Shown here one piece after another: positions 24,751 to 33,277 of a stretch of DNA of 64,000 nucleotides (position 1 is the first letter of the stretch; each line of letters starts with the position of its first letter). Where the stretch lies: positions 620,001 to 684,000 of the forward strand of contig NZ_LIYH01000004.1 of assembly GCF_001905885.1 (NCBI RefSeq), read 5' to 3'. The DNA is from Streptomyces sp. CB03234. Lineage in GTDB: Bacteria > Actinomycetota > Actinomycetes > Streptomycetales > Streptomycetaceae. The position numbers were made by a program, and so were the translations under genes. Below the pieces are notes generated by a model, which made no database searches, was not told where the DNA came from, and worked only from the letters and a program-made list of their open reading frames with translations.

Positions 24751-25581
24751 TCACGTGCCGTCGCCGGCGGCGCGCAGTGCCGGGAGGCGGCCGCGGCGGC
24801 GCGCACCCGGGTGGAAGGCCAGCACGATCAGCCGGGACCCGGGGGCGGCCAGCGGCTGCGCGGCGCACATGGTCACCCACCCCCGGCCCAGGTCCGGGTG
24901 GTGCAGCGGCCGCTCGTCGCCGTCCAGGTGGGTGTAGGCGCTCGCCGCCTCGTACAGGGGGGCGGCCACCGGGTCGGCCAGGACGTCCTGCTCGATCGCG
25001 CACAGGGTCTTGTCGGACGGGTCGGCGGCGAGCGCGACCCGCAACTGGGGGAGCACCACGGGCGCCCACGCGGTCTCCCAGTCCGTCAGGACGGTACGGG
25101 CCTCCGGCTCGACGGCCATCCACCGCATGGTGTTGGCGGGGACCCGGCGGTCCGGGAAGAGCGCCTCGAAGGGGGCGTTGTGGGCGAGCAGGTTCCAGGA
25201 GCGGTCGTTGATGTACGCCGGGTGGCGGACGCCGTCGAGGATCTCCTGCCATACGCCCGGAAGCTCCGCGCCGGAGCGGAAGTCCAGCGGGCGGGGCGGG
25301 TCCTGGCCCAGCGCGTACCGCCACAGCGCGATCCACTCCTGCTCGTTCATCCGGAACAGCCGCGCCACGTCCTGCAGGAGATCGACGGGCGGGTTCGGGT
25401 AGCGGCCGGACTCCAGGCGGCCGTAGGTGTCCGGGGCGCGGTGCAGGATCTGGTCGATCTGTGCCTGCGAGAGCCCGCGAGCGCGCCTGCCCTGCCGCGT
25501 GGGGCGCGACAGGCCCTGGCTCTCCGGCGTGATCGACGCCCGGCGCTCGCTGAGCAGGAGACGCAGTGCAGCCTTGTCCAT
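24751..25581 (-). CDS. XRE/MmyB-type transcriptional regulator
   Basis: 276-aa regulator. The N-terminal helix-turn-helix (residues about 10-75: LSERRASITPES then GLSQAQIDQILHRAPDTYGRLESGRY) is of the XRE type, followed by the MmyB-like ligand domain with INDRSWNLLAHNAPFEALFP and NTMRWMAVEPEAR. These proteins often control a neighbouring oxidoreductase gene. The neighbour downstream on the same strand is the glutathionyl-hydroquinone-reductase-like gene (64 bp away), a plausible target. Two TGTGCCGTGG repeats 19 bp apart lie 33-61 bp before its start. Confidence 0.88.
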   Translation of the reverse strand: MDKAALRLLLSERRASITPESQGLSRPTRQGRRARGLSQAQIDQILHRAPDTYGRLESGRYPNPPVDLLQDVARLFRMNEQEWIALWRYALGQDPPRPLDFRSGAELPGVWQEILDGVRHPAYINDRSWNLLAHNAPFEALFPDRRVPANTMRWMAVEPEARTVLTDWETAWAPVVLPQLRVALAADPSDKTLCAIEQDVLADPVAAPLYEAASAYTHLDGDERPLHHPDLGRGWVTMCAAQPLAAPGSRLIVLAFHPGARRRGRLPALRAAGDGT

Positions 25582-25774
25582 GACGTTTCTTCCCCAAGGG
25601 GGCGGCCGCCGGTTGTGCCGTGGCCGCCGTGGTGTGCCGTGGGCCGTTCCGGGAAGAGGAGCCCGGGAGGGCCACACCGGTACGCTGGCCCGTCGTACGT
25701 CAGCGATCAAGCGTCTGTGTGGTGCGTACATGCGCACGGCGCACACACGCAGGCGTCAACGGGGGCATGGGGCG

Positions 25775-26824
25775 ATGGACCAGGACAATTCCGCGCGCGG
25801 CCATTCCGGTGCGGGCGCCGGTGCGCCGGCGGGCGCGCGGGACAGCCTGTCGGCGGCCGCGAAGGCGTTGTACGCCCGGATCACCCGGGGCGAGCCGGTC
25901 GGCCCGGCGGACGCCGCGCTGCGGGAACTGCTGGCGTGGCGCCTGGTCGCCGTCGACCCCGACCGGCCCGAGGCGCCGATCGCCCTGGACCCCCAGGAGG
26001 CGGGCCGGCGCCGGCTCGACGAAGGGCTGCGCGAACTGGCCGCCCGGGCGGCCGGCATGGCCGCCGTACCCGACGTCGCCGACGAGCTCGCGCTGCACTT
26101 CGAGCGCGCCAAGTGGCGCTCCGGCTCGGGCAGCGAATTCCTCGCCGAGCCCGAACAGGTCGGCGCCCGGATCGGCGAGGCGGCCGGGCAGGCCGAGACC
26201 GAGCTGCTGATCGCCCACCCGCTCGGCCCGCGCGGCACCGACGTCATGGCGGCCGCGCTCGCCCGCGACGCCCGCGCCCTGGCCCGAGGGGTGAGCGTGC
26301 GCACCCTGTACCGCGACGGTGAGCGGGACGACCCCGCGACCCGCGACCGGGTGACCGGGCTGACCGCGAAGGGCGCCCAGTTCCGTACGCTGGCCGCCCC
26401 CTTCCAGAGCTGTGTCGTCGTCGACCGGCGCCAGGCGTTCATCCCCGACCACGTGGTCAACTCCAGTCCCACGTACGCCGCCTGGCACGTCATGGACCGG
26501 GCCCTGGTCGCGTTCATCGCCGAGGGGTTCGAGGACGCCTGGCGCCGCGCCGACATCTGGCACGGCGACGCCCGGCGGGCCGTCCCCGACGGCGGCGCTG
26601 GACTGACCCACCGCCAGCGCGAGATCCTCATCGACACGGCGGCCGGCATCGACCAGCGCATCACCGCCCGGCGCCTGAGCATCGGCCTGCGCACCCTCAC
26701 CAAGGAACTCGGCGTGCTGCGCGCCCGCTGGGGCGCCCCCACCCTCGCGGCGCTCGCCTACCAGTGGGCCCTGTCCGCCGAGCGGCGGCGGATGGCCGAC
26801 GAGGCGGCCGGGCCGGAGGGGTGA
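25775..26824 (+). CDS. LuxR-like helix-turn-helix regulator with PLD-like sensor region
   Basis: 349-aa regulator. The first 100 residues are helical (ALYARITRGEPVGPADAALREL), the centre (about 120-250) has a beta/alpha pattern with AETELLIAHPLGP and SCVVVDRRQAFIPDH, as in TrmB/PLD-like sensor domains of Streptomyces LuxR-type proteins, and the C-terminus is a helix-turn-helix (LTHRQREILIDTAAGID ... ITARRLSIGLRTLTKELGVLRARWG). ATG at 25775. Ligand and targets are unknown; it is divergent from the XRE regulator, 193 bp apart. Confidence 0.8.
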   Translation: MDQDNSARGHSGAGAGAPAGARDSLSAAAKALYARITRGEPVGPADAALRELLAWRLVAVDPDRPEAPIALDPQEAGRRRLDEGLRELAARAAGMAAVPDVADELALHFERAKWRSGSGSEFLAEPEQVGARIGEAAGQAETELLIAHPLGPRGTDVMAAALARDARALARGVSVRTLYRDGERDDPATRDRVTGLTAKGAQFRTLAAPFQSCVVVDRRQAFIPDHVVNSSPTYAAWHVMDRALVAFIAEGFEDAWRRADIWHGDARRAVPDGGAGLTHRQREILIDTAAGIDQRITARRLSIGLRTLTKELGVLRARWGAPTLAALAYQWALSAERRRMADEAAGPEG

Positions 26825-27250
26825 CGATCCGGCCTCCGGTGGCCGCGCGATGGCCGAAGGTTTTTCACCGAAGAAGCATCAGAAGAAATCGCTGGAGGAT
26901 TGCTGCATCCTGGACGAGTTGATCGGCACGCCCTCCGGGTACCGGCCGGTCCACGAAACCGCTATTACGGGGGGCGTTGTCCGCGCCTCATGCCAGAAAC
27001 GGGCAACGCAGGGCACGGGCAGCGTGTCCTGCCGGGCATCGCGTGGATACCGCAAGGTCGAGCCAGGGCCTTCCGGGCCGCCACACCGAATCATCGGTAC
27101 GTCCCCCGTGATAGGGCGGCCTCCAGTCGGCCGAGGGGCAGTTGACCGCAGTGTCTCCCCCAAGGTCTCGGCTTCGCTCGGTCAGCGGGATCCCCATGCC
27201 GCTGCCGCGGCGGGCCGCTCACCGAGCCGGCCCGATCGACCGGACACGCC
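26825..27250. other. 426-bp gap of atypical composition
   Basis: This stretch lacks the strong third-position G/C bias of its neighbours and has AT-richer patches (GGTTTTTC, AAGAAATC). A frame from ATG 26850 stays open for 134 codons (MAEGFSPKKHQKKSLEDCC...), but with unbiased codons, no ribosome site and no family resemblance. Short GGCC-armed stems occur near 26829-26846 and 27118-27136. It may be a decayed insertion, a leader or an RNA; I cannot assign it. Confidence 0.5.
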
Positions 27251-28276
27251 CTAACTGTCCGGCGCCAGCCGCGTGCGGGTCCAGGTGAGCAGGTGCTCGG
27301 CGGGCCAGGTGTTGATCACCCGGTCGGCCGGTACGCCGCACTCCTCGGCGCGCGCGCAGCCCAGGATCTGCCAGTCCAGCTGCCCCGGCGCGTGCGCGTC
27401 GGTGTCCACCGCGAAGAACACCCCGGCGTCCACGGCCTGCCGCAGCAGCCGCCGCGGCGGGTCCAGCCGCTCCGGGCGGCTGTTGATCTCCACCGCCGTC
27501 CCCGACTCGGCGCACGCCGCGAAGACCCGCTCCGCGTCGAACTGCGACTCCGGCCGCTTCCCGCCCACCAGCCGACCCGTGCAGTGCCCCAGCACGTCCA
27601 CCAGGGGATTGCGTACGGCCTTCACCATCCGCCGCGTCATCGCCGGAGCGTCCATCCGCAGCTTGGAGTGGACCGAGGCGACCACCAGGTCGAGCCGGTC
27701 GAGCAGCTCGTCCTCCTGGTCGAGCGAGCCGTCCAGCAGGATGTCGCACTCGATGCCGGTGAGCATCCGGAACGGCGCCCACCGCTCGTTGAGCTCCGCC
27801 ACCACGTCCAGCTGCTCCCGCAGCCGCTCCGCCGACAGGCCGCGGGCCACCGTCAGCCGGGGCGAATGGTCCGTCAGCACCACCCACTCGTGGCCCAGCT
27901 CCGCCGCGGCCCGCCCCATGACGTCGATCGGGCTGCCCCCGTCCGACCAGTCGGAGTGCGTGTGGCAGTCGCCCCGCAGCGCCGCCCGCAGCGCCGCGCC
28001 CGGCCTCTCGTCCGGCGAGTCCCCCAGCTCGCTCTCCAGCCGCCGCAGATACGCCGGTACGTCCCCGGCGAGCGCCTCCCGCACCACCTGCGCCGTCTTC
28101 GGCCCCACGCCCCTCAGCTGCTCCAGGGTCCCGGCCGCCGCCCGCCGCGCCGCCTCGCCCTCACCGAGCGCGGAGAGCGCCGCGGACGCCGTACGGAACG
28201 CCTTGACCCGGTACGTCGGTGCCAGCGAGCGCTCCAGCAGGAAGGCGATCCGGTCCAGCGCCTCGACGGGGTCCAT
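27251..28276 (-). CDS. PHP-domain phosphoesterase with HhH region (PolX-like without polymerase)
   Basis: 341-aa protein. Residues 1-90 hold the helical 8-kDa/HhH-like DNA-binding part of X-family polymerases (YRVKAFRTASAALSAL, LRGVGPKTAQVV). Residues about 105-335 are a PHP domain with the metal motifs GDCHTHSDWSDGG, LTDHSPRL, GIECDIL, ASVHSKLRM, GHCTGR and TDAHAP. The polymerase palm of full-length PolX (about 570 aa) is absent. A repair exonuclease or phosphatase role is inferred. GGAGAGGAGG precedes ATG 28276, which overlaps the upstream stop by one base, so it is in an operon with the SpoIIE protein. Confidence 0.88.
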   Translation of the reverse strand: MDPVEALDRIAFLLERSLAPTYRVKAFRTASAALSALGEGEAARRAAAGTLEQLRGVGPKTAQVVREALAGDVPAYLRRLESELGDSPDERPGAALRAALRGDCHTHSDWSDGGSPIDVMGRAAAELGHEWVVLTDHSPRLTVARGLSAERLREQLDVVAELNERWAPFRMLTGIECDILLDGSLDQEDELLDRLDLVVASVHSKLRMDAPAMTRRMVKAVRNPLVDVLGHCTGRLVGGKRPESQFDAERVFAACAESGTAVEINSRPERLDPPRRLLRQAVDAGVFFAVDTDAHAPGQLDWQILGCARAEECGVPADRVINTWPAEHLLTWTRTRLAPDS

Positions 28277-30369
28277 CACGGGCCTCCTCTCCTGTCCGGG
28301 CCCATCCGCGCCTCTCCGGGCCGCGACGACGGGCCGATCTCGCACCACACCGCCTTGCCCTCACCGCGCGGCTCCACACCCCACCGCAGCGCCAGCGCGT
28401 CCAGCAGCAGCAGCCCGCGCCCCGAGGTGGCCGCCTCACCCGGCGTACGGCGCCGGGGCCACGCGCTGGAACGGTCCTGCACCGTCAGCCGCACCCGCCG
28501 CACCGGTTCCGGCAGCACCTCCAGGGTCAGCACCGCGCCGCCCTCCGTGTGCAGAAGCACATTGCCGAGCAGCTCCCCGGTCACCAGCTCGGCGTCGTCG
28601 GCGAAGCCGCGCATGTCCCAGTCCCGCAGCGCCCGCCGCACCACCGCCCGCGCCTCCGACAGCCCCTGCGGGTCCGCCTGGTGGATGTACTGGTGGATGC
28701 GCGGCGCCCGCGGCGTACCCGGGTCGGGGCTGCGCCGCAGCACCAGCAGCGCCACGTCGTCGCCCGCCCCCCAGCGCTCCCAGAACCGCTGGGAGAGATG
28801 GTCCGCCAGTGCCTCCGCGCCCGGCGGCCCGCTGCTCACCGCCGTCTCCAGCGCGGCCATCCCCTCCCCGATGTCCACCCCGGGCTGCTCGACCAGCCCG
28901 TCCGTGCACATCACCAGCGTCTCGCCGGGCACCAGGTCCAGCCGCGTCTCGGGGAACTCCTCGTCCCCGAAGACCGACGCCACCCCCAGCGGCAGGCCGC
29001 CCGGCAGCTTCGGCTGCCCCACGCGCCCGTCCGTGTGCCGGATCAGCAGCCCCAGGTGGCCCGCCCGCACCGCCCGTACCGTGCCGGAGTCCAGGTCCAC
29101 CTGCGCGTACGTACAGGTGGCGAACCGCTCCGTGTCGAGTTCGGCGAGGAACCGGGAGGCCCGGGCCAGCACCGTGGAGGGGGCGTGGCCCTCACCCGCG
29201 TACGCCCGCAGGGCGATCCGCAGCTGGCCCATGATGGCGGCGGCGTGCGTGTCGTGGCCCTGGACGTCGCCGACCACGATGCCGACCCGCCCCCGGGGCA
29301 GCGGGATCACGTCGTACCAGTCGCCGCCGACCTGCCGGCCGCTCCACGCCGAGTGGTACCGCACGGCGATCTCGCCGCCCTCGACGGCCGGGATGCGGCG
29401 GGGGAGCATCGTGGCCTGGAGGCCGGTGGCGAGCTCCCGCTCCTCGTCGAAGAGGATCGCCCGCTGGAGCGACTGGGCCACGATGGCGGCCAGGCCCAGC
29501 GACAGGTTCCGCTCGTCGGCGCTGAAGGCGGTGCGCCCCCGGTAGAACAGCGCCATCCCGCCGAGCGTGCGCGCCTGGGCGACCAGCGGCAGGTAGGCGG
29601 CCGCCCGGAACCGCAGCCGCCCGGCGTACGGGGCGAGCACGGGATAGTCCTTGATCAGTTCCTGGAACGAGCTGCTGAACAGCGGGCGCCCGCTCAACAC
29701 CGTCTCCGCGAGCGGCATCCCCGGCTCCAGGCGTCGCATCCGCAAATGTTCCAGGACGTCGAGGGACTCGCCGCTGAGCGCGATGATGTTGAGCGAACCG
29801 TTCTCGACCAGGCCGAGCGCGAAGCCGTCCGCGCCCAGCCGGGCCAGGCCGCCGGGGCCGGTCAGCGCGGCCGTGACGTCGTCCACCGTCACCGCCCGGG
29901 ACAGCGCCTGCGTGGTGCGCTCGACCATGTTCGTCTGCCGCTGCCTGCGCTTCTCCAGCTCCAGTACGAACGCCGAGTGGGTGATCTCGGACGTGGCGTC
30001 CCGGACGATCCCGACGATCCGGTGCGCCCGGCCGTCCCGGTCGCGCAGGATGCGGGCCTGGACGTGCGTCCACTGCACCGACCCGTCGTCGAGCGGGATC
30101 TGGAACCGCGCGGCGTACGAGGACCGGCCGCTGACCAGCGCCTCCTTGATCACGGCGTCCAGGCGGGCGCGCTCCTCCGGTTCCAGCCGGTGTACGAGGG
30201 AGGCGGGCCGGGAGTCGAACGTGCCGGGCGCCAGGCCGAACACCAGCAGTCCCGCCTCGTCGATGTCGATGGTGCCCGCGTCGAGGTCCCAGTCGAAGCT
30301 GCCCGTGCGGTTCATGGCGAGCCGCTCGGTGGGCCCGATCTCGCCGCTGTGTGCCCGGTTGTCCGTCAT
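28276..30369 (-). CDS. PAS-GAF-SpoIIE phosphatase-HATPase regulator
   Basis: 697-aa signalling protein. A PAS domain (about 10-125: FDWDLDAGTIDIDEAGLLVFGL, HRIVGIVRDAT), GAF (about 145-305), PP2C/SpoIIE phosphatase (about 325-540 with GGDWYDV, GDVQGHD, CTDGLVE, GDDVALLVL) and a C-terminal RsbW-like ATPase (about 565-680 with LVTGELLGNVLLHT and SGRGLLLLDALA). Such proteins both phosphorylate and dephosphorylate STAS antagonists to control sigma factors. ATG 30369; ATG 30378 is also in frame. The stop overlaps the PHP gene. Confidence 0.92.
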   Translation of the reverse strand: MTDNRAHSGEIGPTERLAMNRTGSFDWDLDAGTIDIDEAGLLVFGLAPGTFDSRPASLVHRLEPEERARLDAVIKEALVSGRSSYAARFQIPLDDGSVQWTHVQARILRDRDGRAHRIVGIVRDATSEITHSAFVLELEKRRQRQTNMVERTTQALSRAVTVDDVTAALTGPGGLARLGADGFALGLVENGSLNIIALSGESLDVLEHLRMRRLEPGMPLAETVLSGRPLFSSSFQELIKDYPVLAPYAGRLRFRAAAYLPLVAQARTLGGMALFYRGRTAFSADERNLSLGLAAIVAQSLQRAILFDEERELATGLQATMLPRRIPAVEGGEIAVRYHSAWSGRQVGGDWYDVIPLPRGRVGIVVGDVQGHDTHAAAIMGQLRIALRAYAGEGHAPSTVLARASRFLAELDTERFATCTYAQVDLDSGTVRAVRAGHLGLLIRHTDGRVGQPKLPGGLPLGVASVFGDEEFPETRLDLVPGETLVMCTDGLVEQPGVDIGEGMAALETAVSSGPPGAEALADHLSQRFWERWGAGDDVALLVLRRSPDPGTPRAPRIHQYIHQADPQGLSEARAVVRRALRDWDMRGFADDAELVTGELLGNVLLHTEGGAVLTLEVLPEPVRRVRLTVQDRSSAWPRRRTPGEAATSGRGLLLLDALALRWGVEPRGEGKAVWCEIGPSSRPGEARMGPDRRGGP

Positions 30370-30494
30370 CCCCCTCATTGTCGAGCCGGTCAGGTGGGAA
30401 CGCCAAGGCATCGGTCCGGCCGGGTGGGCCGTGCGGACGGGCCCGGCGGCCGTCCCGGTGGGTTGACGCCTCAACCGCCCCTGCCTATCTTCCT

Positions 30495-30529
30495 GTTCGA
30501 AGTCCTGGTCAATGTCCGATATCTCGAAC
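30495..30529 (+). promoter_or_regulatory. IclR-type double operator upstream of GH51
   Basis: Box 1 GTTCGAAGTCCTGGTC (30495-30510) and palindrome GTCCGATATCTCGAAC (30514-30529; arms GTYCGA/TCGRAC) start 19 bp apart, ending 25 bp before the GH51 ATG. The same pair with the same 19-bp step is found at 53729 and 56154, beside the IclR gene. Confidence 0.7.
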
Positions 30530-30554
30530 AACTGAAGAATCCAGGAGCACACAC

Positions 30555-33095
30555 ATGGCACCCATACGGCCGAGGCTCGTCCTCGCGCTGGCGGCCCTCA
30601 TGGTGGGCACGGTGATGGCCGCCCCCACCAGAGCCGATGCACCGCCCCCGGCCGACTACTCGCTCACCGTGTCCCCCGACCGGGCCGGACCGGCGATCGA
30701 TCCGACCATGTACGGCGTCTTCTTCGAGGACATCAACAACGCCGCCGACGGCGGCCTGTACGCGGAACTCGTACAGAACCGCTCCTTCGAGTTCGGCCCC
30801 GCCGACAACCGGGCCTACACCCCGCTCACCGGCTGGCAGCAGACCGCGACCGGCGGTGCCACCGGCACCGTCCAGGTGGTGAACGACGCCGAGCGCCTGA
30901 ACGAGCGCAACCGCCACCACCTGCGCCTCGACCTCGCCGGAACCGGCGGCGTGGCCGCCCGCTTCGGCGTCGTCAACAGCGGCTACGGGGCCGGGATGGC
31001 GCTCAAGGCGGGCGCGCGCTACGACTTCTCCGTCTGGGCGCGTACGGACAGCGGCGCGGGCACCCGCCTCACCGCCGAACTGCGCTCCTCCGACGGCACC
31101 GTCCTGTCCTTGCCGCTCGGCATCACCGTGCGCGGCGACCGCTGGACCAAGTACACCGGCACGCTCACCACCAAGGTGACGGCCACCGGCGGCCGCCTCG
31201 CCGTCACCGCCGCCGGCGGAACCGGCCCCAGTACCGTGCGCCTCGACATGGTCTCGCTCTTCCCCCGCGACACCTACAAGGGCCGGGCGAACGGGCTGCG
31301 CAAGGACCTCGCCGAGAAGATCGCCGCCCTGAAGCCCGGCTTCCTCCGCTTCCCCGGCGGCTGCCTGGTCAACACCGGCAGCCACCGGGCGTACGAGGCC
31401 CCGGACTGGGAACGCCGCCGCTCCTACCAGTGGAAGGACACCATCGGCCCCGTTGAGCAGCGGGCCGTCAACGCCAACTTCTGGGGCTACCACCAGAGTT
31501 ACGGGCTCGGCTACTACGAGTACTTCCAGTTCGCCGAGGACATCGGCGCCATGCCGCTGCCCGTCGTCCCCGCCCTCGTCACCGGCTGCGGCGAGAACAA
31601 GGCCACCGACGACCCGGCGCTGCTGCAGCGGCACATCCAGGACACCCTCGACCTGATCGAGTTCGCCAACGGACCCGTCACCTCCGAGTGGGGCCGCAAG
31701 CGGGCCGCCATGGGCCACCCGAAACCGTTCGGCCTGACCCACCTGGGCGTCGGCAACGAGGAGAACCTGCCCGATCAGTTCTTCGCCCGCTTCACCGCGT
31801 TCCGCGAAGCCATCGAGGCGAAGTACCCGGACATCACCATCATCTCCAACTCCGGCCCCGACGACGCCGGAGGCGTCTTCGACCGTGCCTGGCAGCTGAA
31901 CCGCGAGGCGGGCGTCGACATGGTCGACGAGCACTACTACAACAGCCCGCAGTGGTTCCTGGAGAACAACGACCGCTACGACGCCTACGACCGCCAGGGC
32001 CCCAAGGTCTTCCTCGGCGAGTACGCCTCCCGCGACAACCGCTTCTTCAACGCGCTGTCCGAAGCCGCCTACATGACCGGCCTGGAACGCAACGCCGACG
32101 TCGTCAAGCTCGCCTCCTACGCCCCGTTGCTCGCCGACGTGGACAACACCCAGTGGCGCCCCGACATGATCTGGTTCGACAACCACCGCTCCTGGGGCTC
32201 GACCAGCTACGAGGTGCAGAAGCTGTTCATGAACAACACCGGTGACCGGGTGGTGCCCAGCCGGGCCACCACCACGCCGGCCGTCTCCGGGCCCATCACC
32301 GGCGCGGTCGGCCTGTCCACCTGGGCGACGAGCGCCGCGTACGACGACGTGGAGGTCACCGCCGCCGACGGCACCACCCTCCTGAAGGACGACTTCTCGG
32401 CCGGTGACGCCCGCTGGACGCGGGCCGCCGGACGCGGCGACTGGGCGGTCGTCGACGGCGCGTACGTCCAGTCCGACACGGCCGCCGAGAACACCCTGGT
32501 GACGGCGGGCGACACCGGATGGCACGACTACGACCTGCGGCTGAAGGCCACCAAGAAGTCCGGCAAGGAGGGCTTCCTCATCGCCTTCGGGGTGCGCGAC
32601 ACCGGCAACCACTACTGGTGGAACCTGGGCGGCTGGAACAACACCCGCTCCGCCGTCGAGAAGTCGGTCGACGGCGGCAAGGAGACGCTCGTCGACAACG
32701 GCACCACGATCGAGACGGGCCGGACGTACGACCTCCGCGTCACGGTGCGCGGCCGCCAGGTCACGCTCTACCTCGACGGCGAGGTGTGGGGCAGCTTCAC
32801 CGACGACAAGGCCGCCGAACCGTTCCGGCAGGTGGTGACCAGGGACAAGGGCGACCTTGTCGTCAAGGTCGTCAACGCCCAGGCCACGCCCGCCCGGACC
32901 CGGATCGATCTGGGAACGGCGAAGGTCGCCCCCACCGCCCGGCTCACCACCCTCCAGGGGGCGCCGGACGCCGTGAACACCGTGGACGCCCGGCCGGTGC
33001 GGCCCGAGGAGTCGACTCTGCGGGGGATCGGCAAGGAGTTCACGTACACCTTCCCGGCGCACTCGGTCACCTTCCTGCGCATCAAGACCGGGTAG
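30555..33095 (+). CDS. Secreted GH51 alpha-L-arabinofuranosidase
   Basis: 846-aa secreted glycosidase removing arabinofuranosyl side chains from arabinoxylan, arabinan or arabinogalactan. Signal peptide 1-28 (ends TRADA). Residues about 35-235 hold GVFFEDINNAADGGLYAELV and a beta-sandwich binding module. The GH51 barrel has LRFPGGCLVNT, acid/base Glu near 401 (GVGNEE) and nucleophile Glu near 488 (FLGEYAS). The C-terminal beta-domain is split by an inserted concanavalin-like module of about 160 aa (594-752: DDVEVTAADG to YLDGEVWGS). AGGAG lies 8 bp before the ATG. An IclR-type operator pair precedes it and a strong terminator follows. Confidence 0.93.
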   Translation: MAPIRPRLVLALAALMVGTVMAAPTRADAPPPADYSLTVSPDRAGPAIDPTMYGVFFEDINNAADGGLYAELVQNRSFEFGPADNRAYTPLTGWQQTATGGATGTVQVVNDAERLNERNRHHLRLDLAGTGGVAARFGVVNSGYGAGMALKAGARYDFSVWARTDSGAGTRLTAELRSSDGTVLSLPLGITVRGDRWTKYTGTLTTKVTATGGRLAVTAAGGTGPSTVRLDMVSLFPRDTYKGRANGLRKDLAEKIAALKPGFLRFPGGCLVNTGSHRAYEAPDWERRRSYQWKDTIGPVEQRAVNANFWGYHQSYGLGYYEYFQFAEDIGAMPLPVVPALVTGCGENKATDDPALLQRHIQDTLDLIEFANGPVTSEWGRKRAAMGHPKPFGLTHLGVGNEENLPDQFFARFTAFREAIEAKYPDITIISNSGPDDAGGVFDRAWQLNREAGVDMVDEHYYNSPQWFLENNDRYDAYDRQGPKVFLGEYASRDNRFFNALSEAAYMTGLERNADVVKLASYAPLLADVDNTQWRPDMIWFDNHRSWGSTSYEVQKLFMNNTGDRVVPSRATTTPAVSGPITGAVGLSTWATSAAYDDVEVTAADGTTLLKDDFSAGDARWTRAAGRGDWAVVDGAYVQSDTAAENTLVTAGDTGWHDYDLRLKATKKSGKEGFLIAFGVRDTGNHYWWNLGGWNNTRSAVEKSVDGGKETLVDNGTTIETGRTYDLRVTVRGRQVTLYLDGEVWGSFTDDKAAEPFRQVVTRDKGDLVVKVVNAQATPARTRIDLGTAKVAPTARLTTLQGAPDAVNTVDARPVRPEESTLRGIGKEFTYTFPAHSVTFLRIKTG

Positions 33096-33120
33096 AGGTT
33101 CCGAGCCGTTTCACTACTCT

Positions 33121-33152
33121 GGCCGGGGAGGGCGCACCTGCCCTCCCCGGCC
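33121..33152 (+). terminator. Terminator of GH51 gene
   Basis: Perfect 13-bp stem GGCCGGGGAGGGC/GCCCTCCCCGGCC with a 6-nt loop, 26 bp after the GH51 stop and before the LacI operators. It separates GH51 transcription from lacI. Confidence 0.9.
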
Positions 33153-33166
33153 CTTCCGCTTCCGCG

Positions 33167-33180
33167 TCGAAGCGCTTCGA
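33167..33180. promoter_or_regulatory. LacI operator 1, TCGAAGCGCTTCGA
   Basis: Perfect 14-bp palindrome (16 bp, GTCGAAGCGCTTCGAC, at this copy), 98 bp upstream of the LacI start. The central CG with flanking A/T-C pattern is the classic LacI/GalR site form. One of four copies in the window. Confidence 0.9.
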
Positions 33181-33230
33181 CGCATTCTCTGGACAGGTCA
33201 TCGTGGCGGCTCTAATCTCGGGTGAGCCAG

Positions 33231-33244
33231 TCGAAGCGCTTCGA
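33231..33244. promoter_or_regulatory. LacI operator 2, TCGAAGCGCTTCGA
   Basis: Second perfect copy before the LacI gene, 64 bp from operator 1 and 33 bp before the ATG. It again extends to GTCGAAGCGCTTCGAC. The position over the promoter-leader region predicts autorepression. Confidence 0.9.
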
Positions 33245-33277
33245 CTCCCTGCCGCCTCATCCGACCTGGAGAGCTGA

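Noticed and set aside
26850..27254. A 134-codon frame considered as a small peptide or RiPP precursor gene
   Set aside because: No ribosome-binding site, no third-position bias, and no modification or export genes nearby. Kept only as a note on the atypical gap.
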